Assembly (NCBI GenBank): GCA_015657735.1
Contig: SSSX01000218.1
Span: forward strand, 1 to 15,880
Direction of reading: 5' to 3'
DNA: 15,880 nucleotides
DNA from: Zoogloeaceae bacterium
Lineage (GTDB): Bacteria; Pseudomonadota; Gammaproteobacteria; Burkholderiales; Rhodocyclaceae
The notes under the pieces were generated by a model. It worked only from the letters and a program-made list of their open reading frames with translations, was not told the origin of the DNA and ran no database searches. Of the stretch, positions 13,098-15,880 are shown piece after piece. The translations under genes were made by a program, and so were the position numbers. How positions within the stretch are numbered: the first letter of the stretch is position 1; each line of letters opens with the position of its first letter.

Positions 13098-15880
<2,783 letters not shown>

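Overview
The window reads as a chromosomal segment of a GC-rich betaproteobacterium, most likely in the Rhodocyclales (Azoarcus/Thauera/Zoogloea-like). I infer this from GC-biased third codon positions, protein wording typical of betaproteobacteria, and the gene order hrcA | nadK-recN | fur | bamE-dapB | carA-carB, which I recall from that group. No database search was possible, so the taxonomic call is inference. Almost all of it is core housekeeping DNA; I see no tRNA, rRNA, IS element, CRISPR array, phage integrase or plasmid gene.

Layout. Positions 1-323 (-) hold the start of a VOC/glyoxalase-fold gene cut by the window edge. Position 498-704 (+) is a dodecin, followed by a terminator-like hairpin and by 831-1358 (+), a small basic protein with two tandem AP2-like repeats, the least ordinary gene here. 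A minus-strand cluster follows: hrcA (3889-2861), hemH (2849-1752) and a four-helix YvlD/phage-holin-4-like membrane protein (1721-1377), closely spaced and probably co-transcribed. Divergent from hrcA are nadK (3982-4866) and recN (4894-6555). recN is convergent with a TMEM165/GDT1-type manganese exporter gene (7134-6556), and their stop codons abut. That gene sits 27 bases downstream of fur (7620-7162), so the two look like one operon. Divergent from fur are bamE (7740-8120), a clear terminator, and dapB (8187-8993). A large soluble hybrid sensor kinase (9113-11710; PAS, HisKA, HATPase, pseudo-receiver, receiver, Hpt) lies between dapB and carAB. carA (11881-13023) and carB (13098 to the right edge, truncated) finish the window.

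Functional themes. The genes cover stress and metal homeostasis (HrcA, Fur, Mn exporter, ferrochelatase), DNA repair (RecN), NADP supply (NadK), outer-membrane assembly (BamE), lysine/peptidoglycan precursor synthesis (DapB), and carbamoyl phosphate for arginine and pyrimidines (CarAB). The observations most worth a second look are: (i) the double AP2-like protein; (ii) the carA leader, where a consensus -10 is followed within about 16 bases by an intrinsic-terminator structure that has a competing pairing partner downstream, suggesting attenuation; (iii) the orphan kinase whose first receiver has lost its acidic pocket; (iv) the fur/Mn-exporter operon; and (v) a possible leaderless nadK transcript. 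I found no clear, wholly new multi-gene system.
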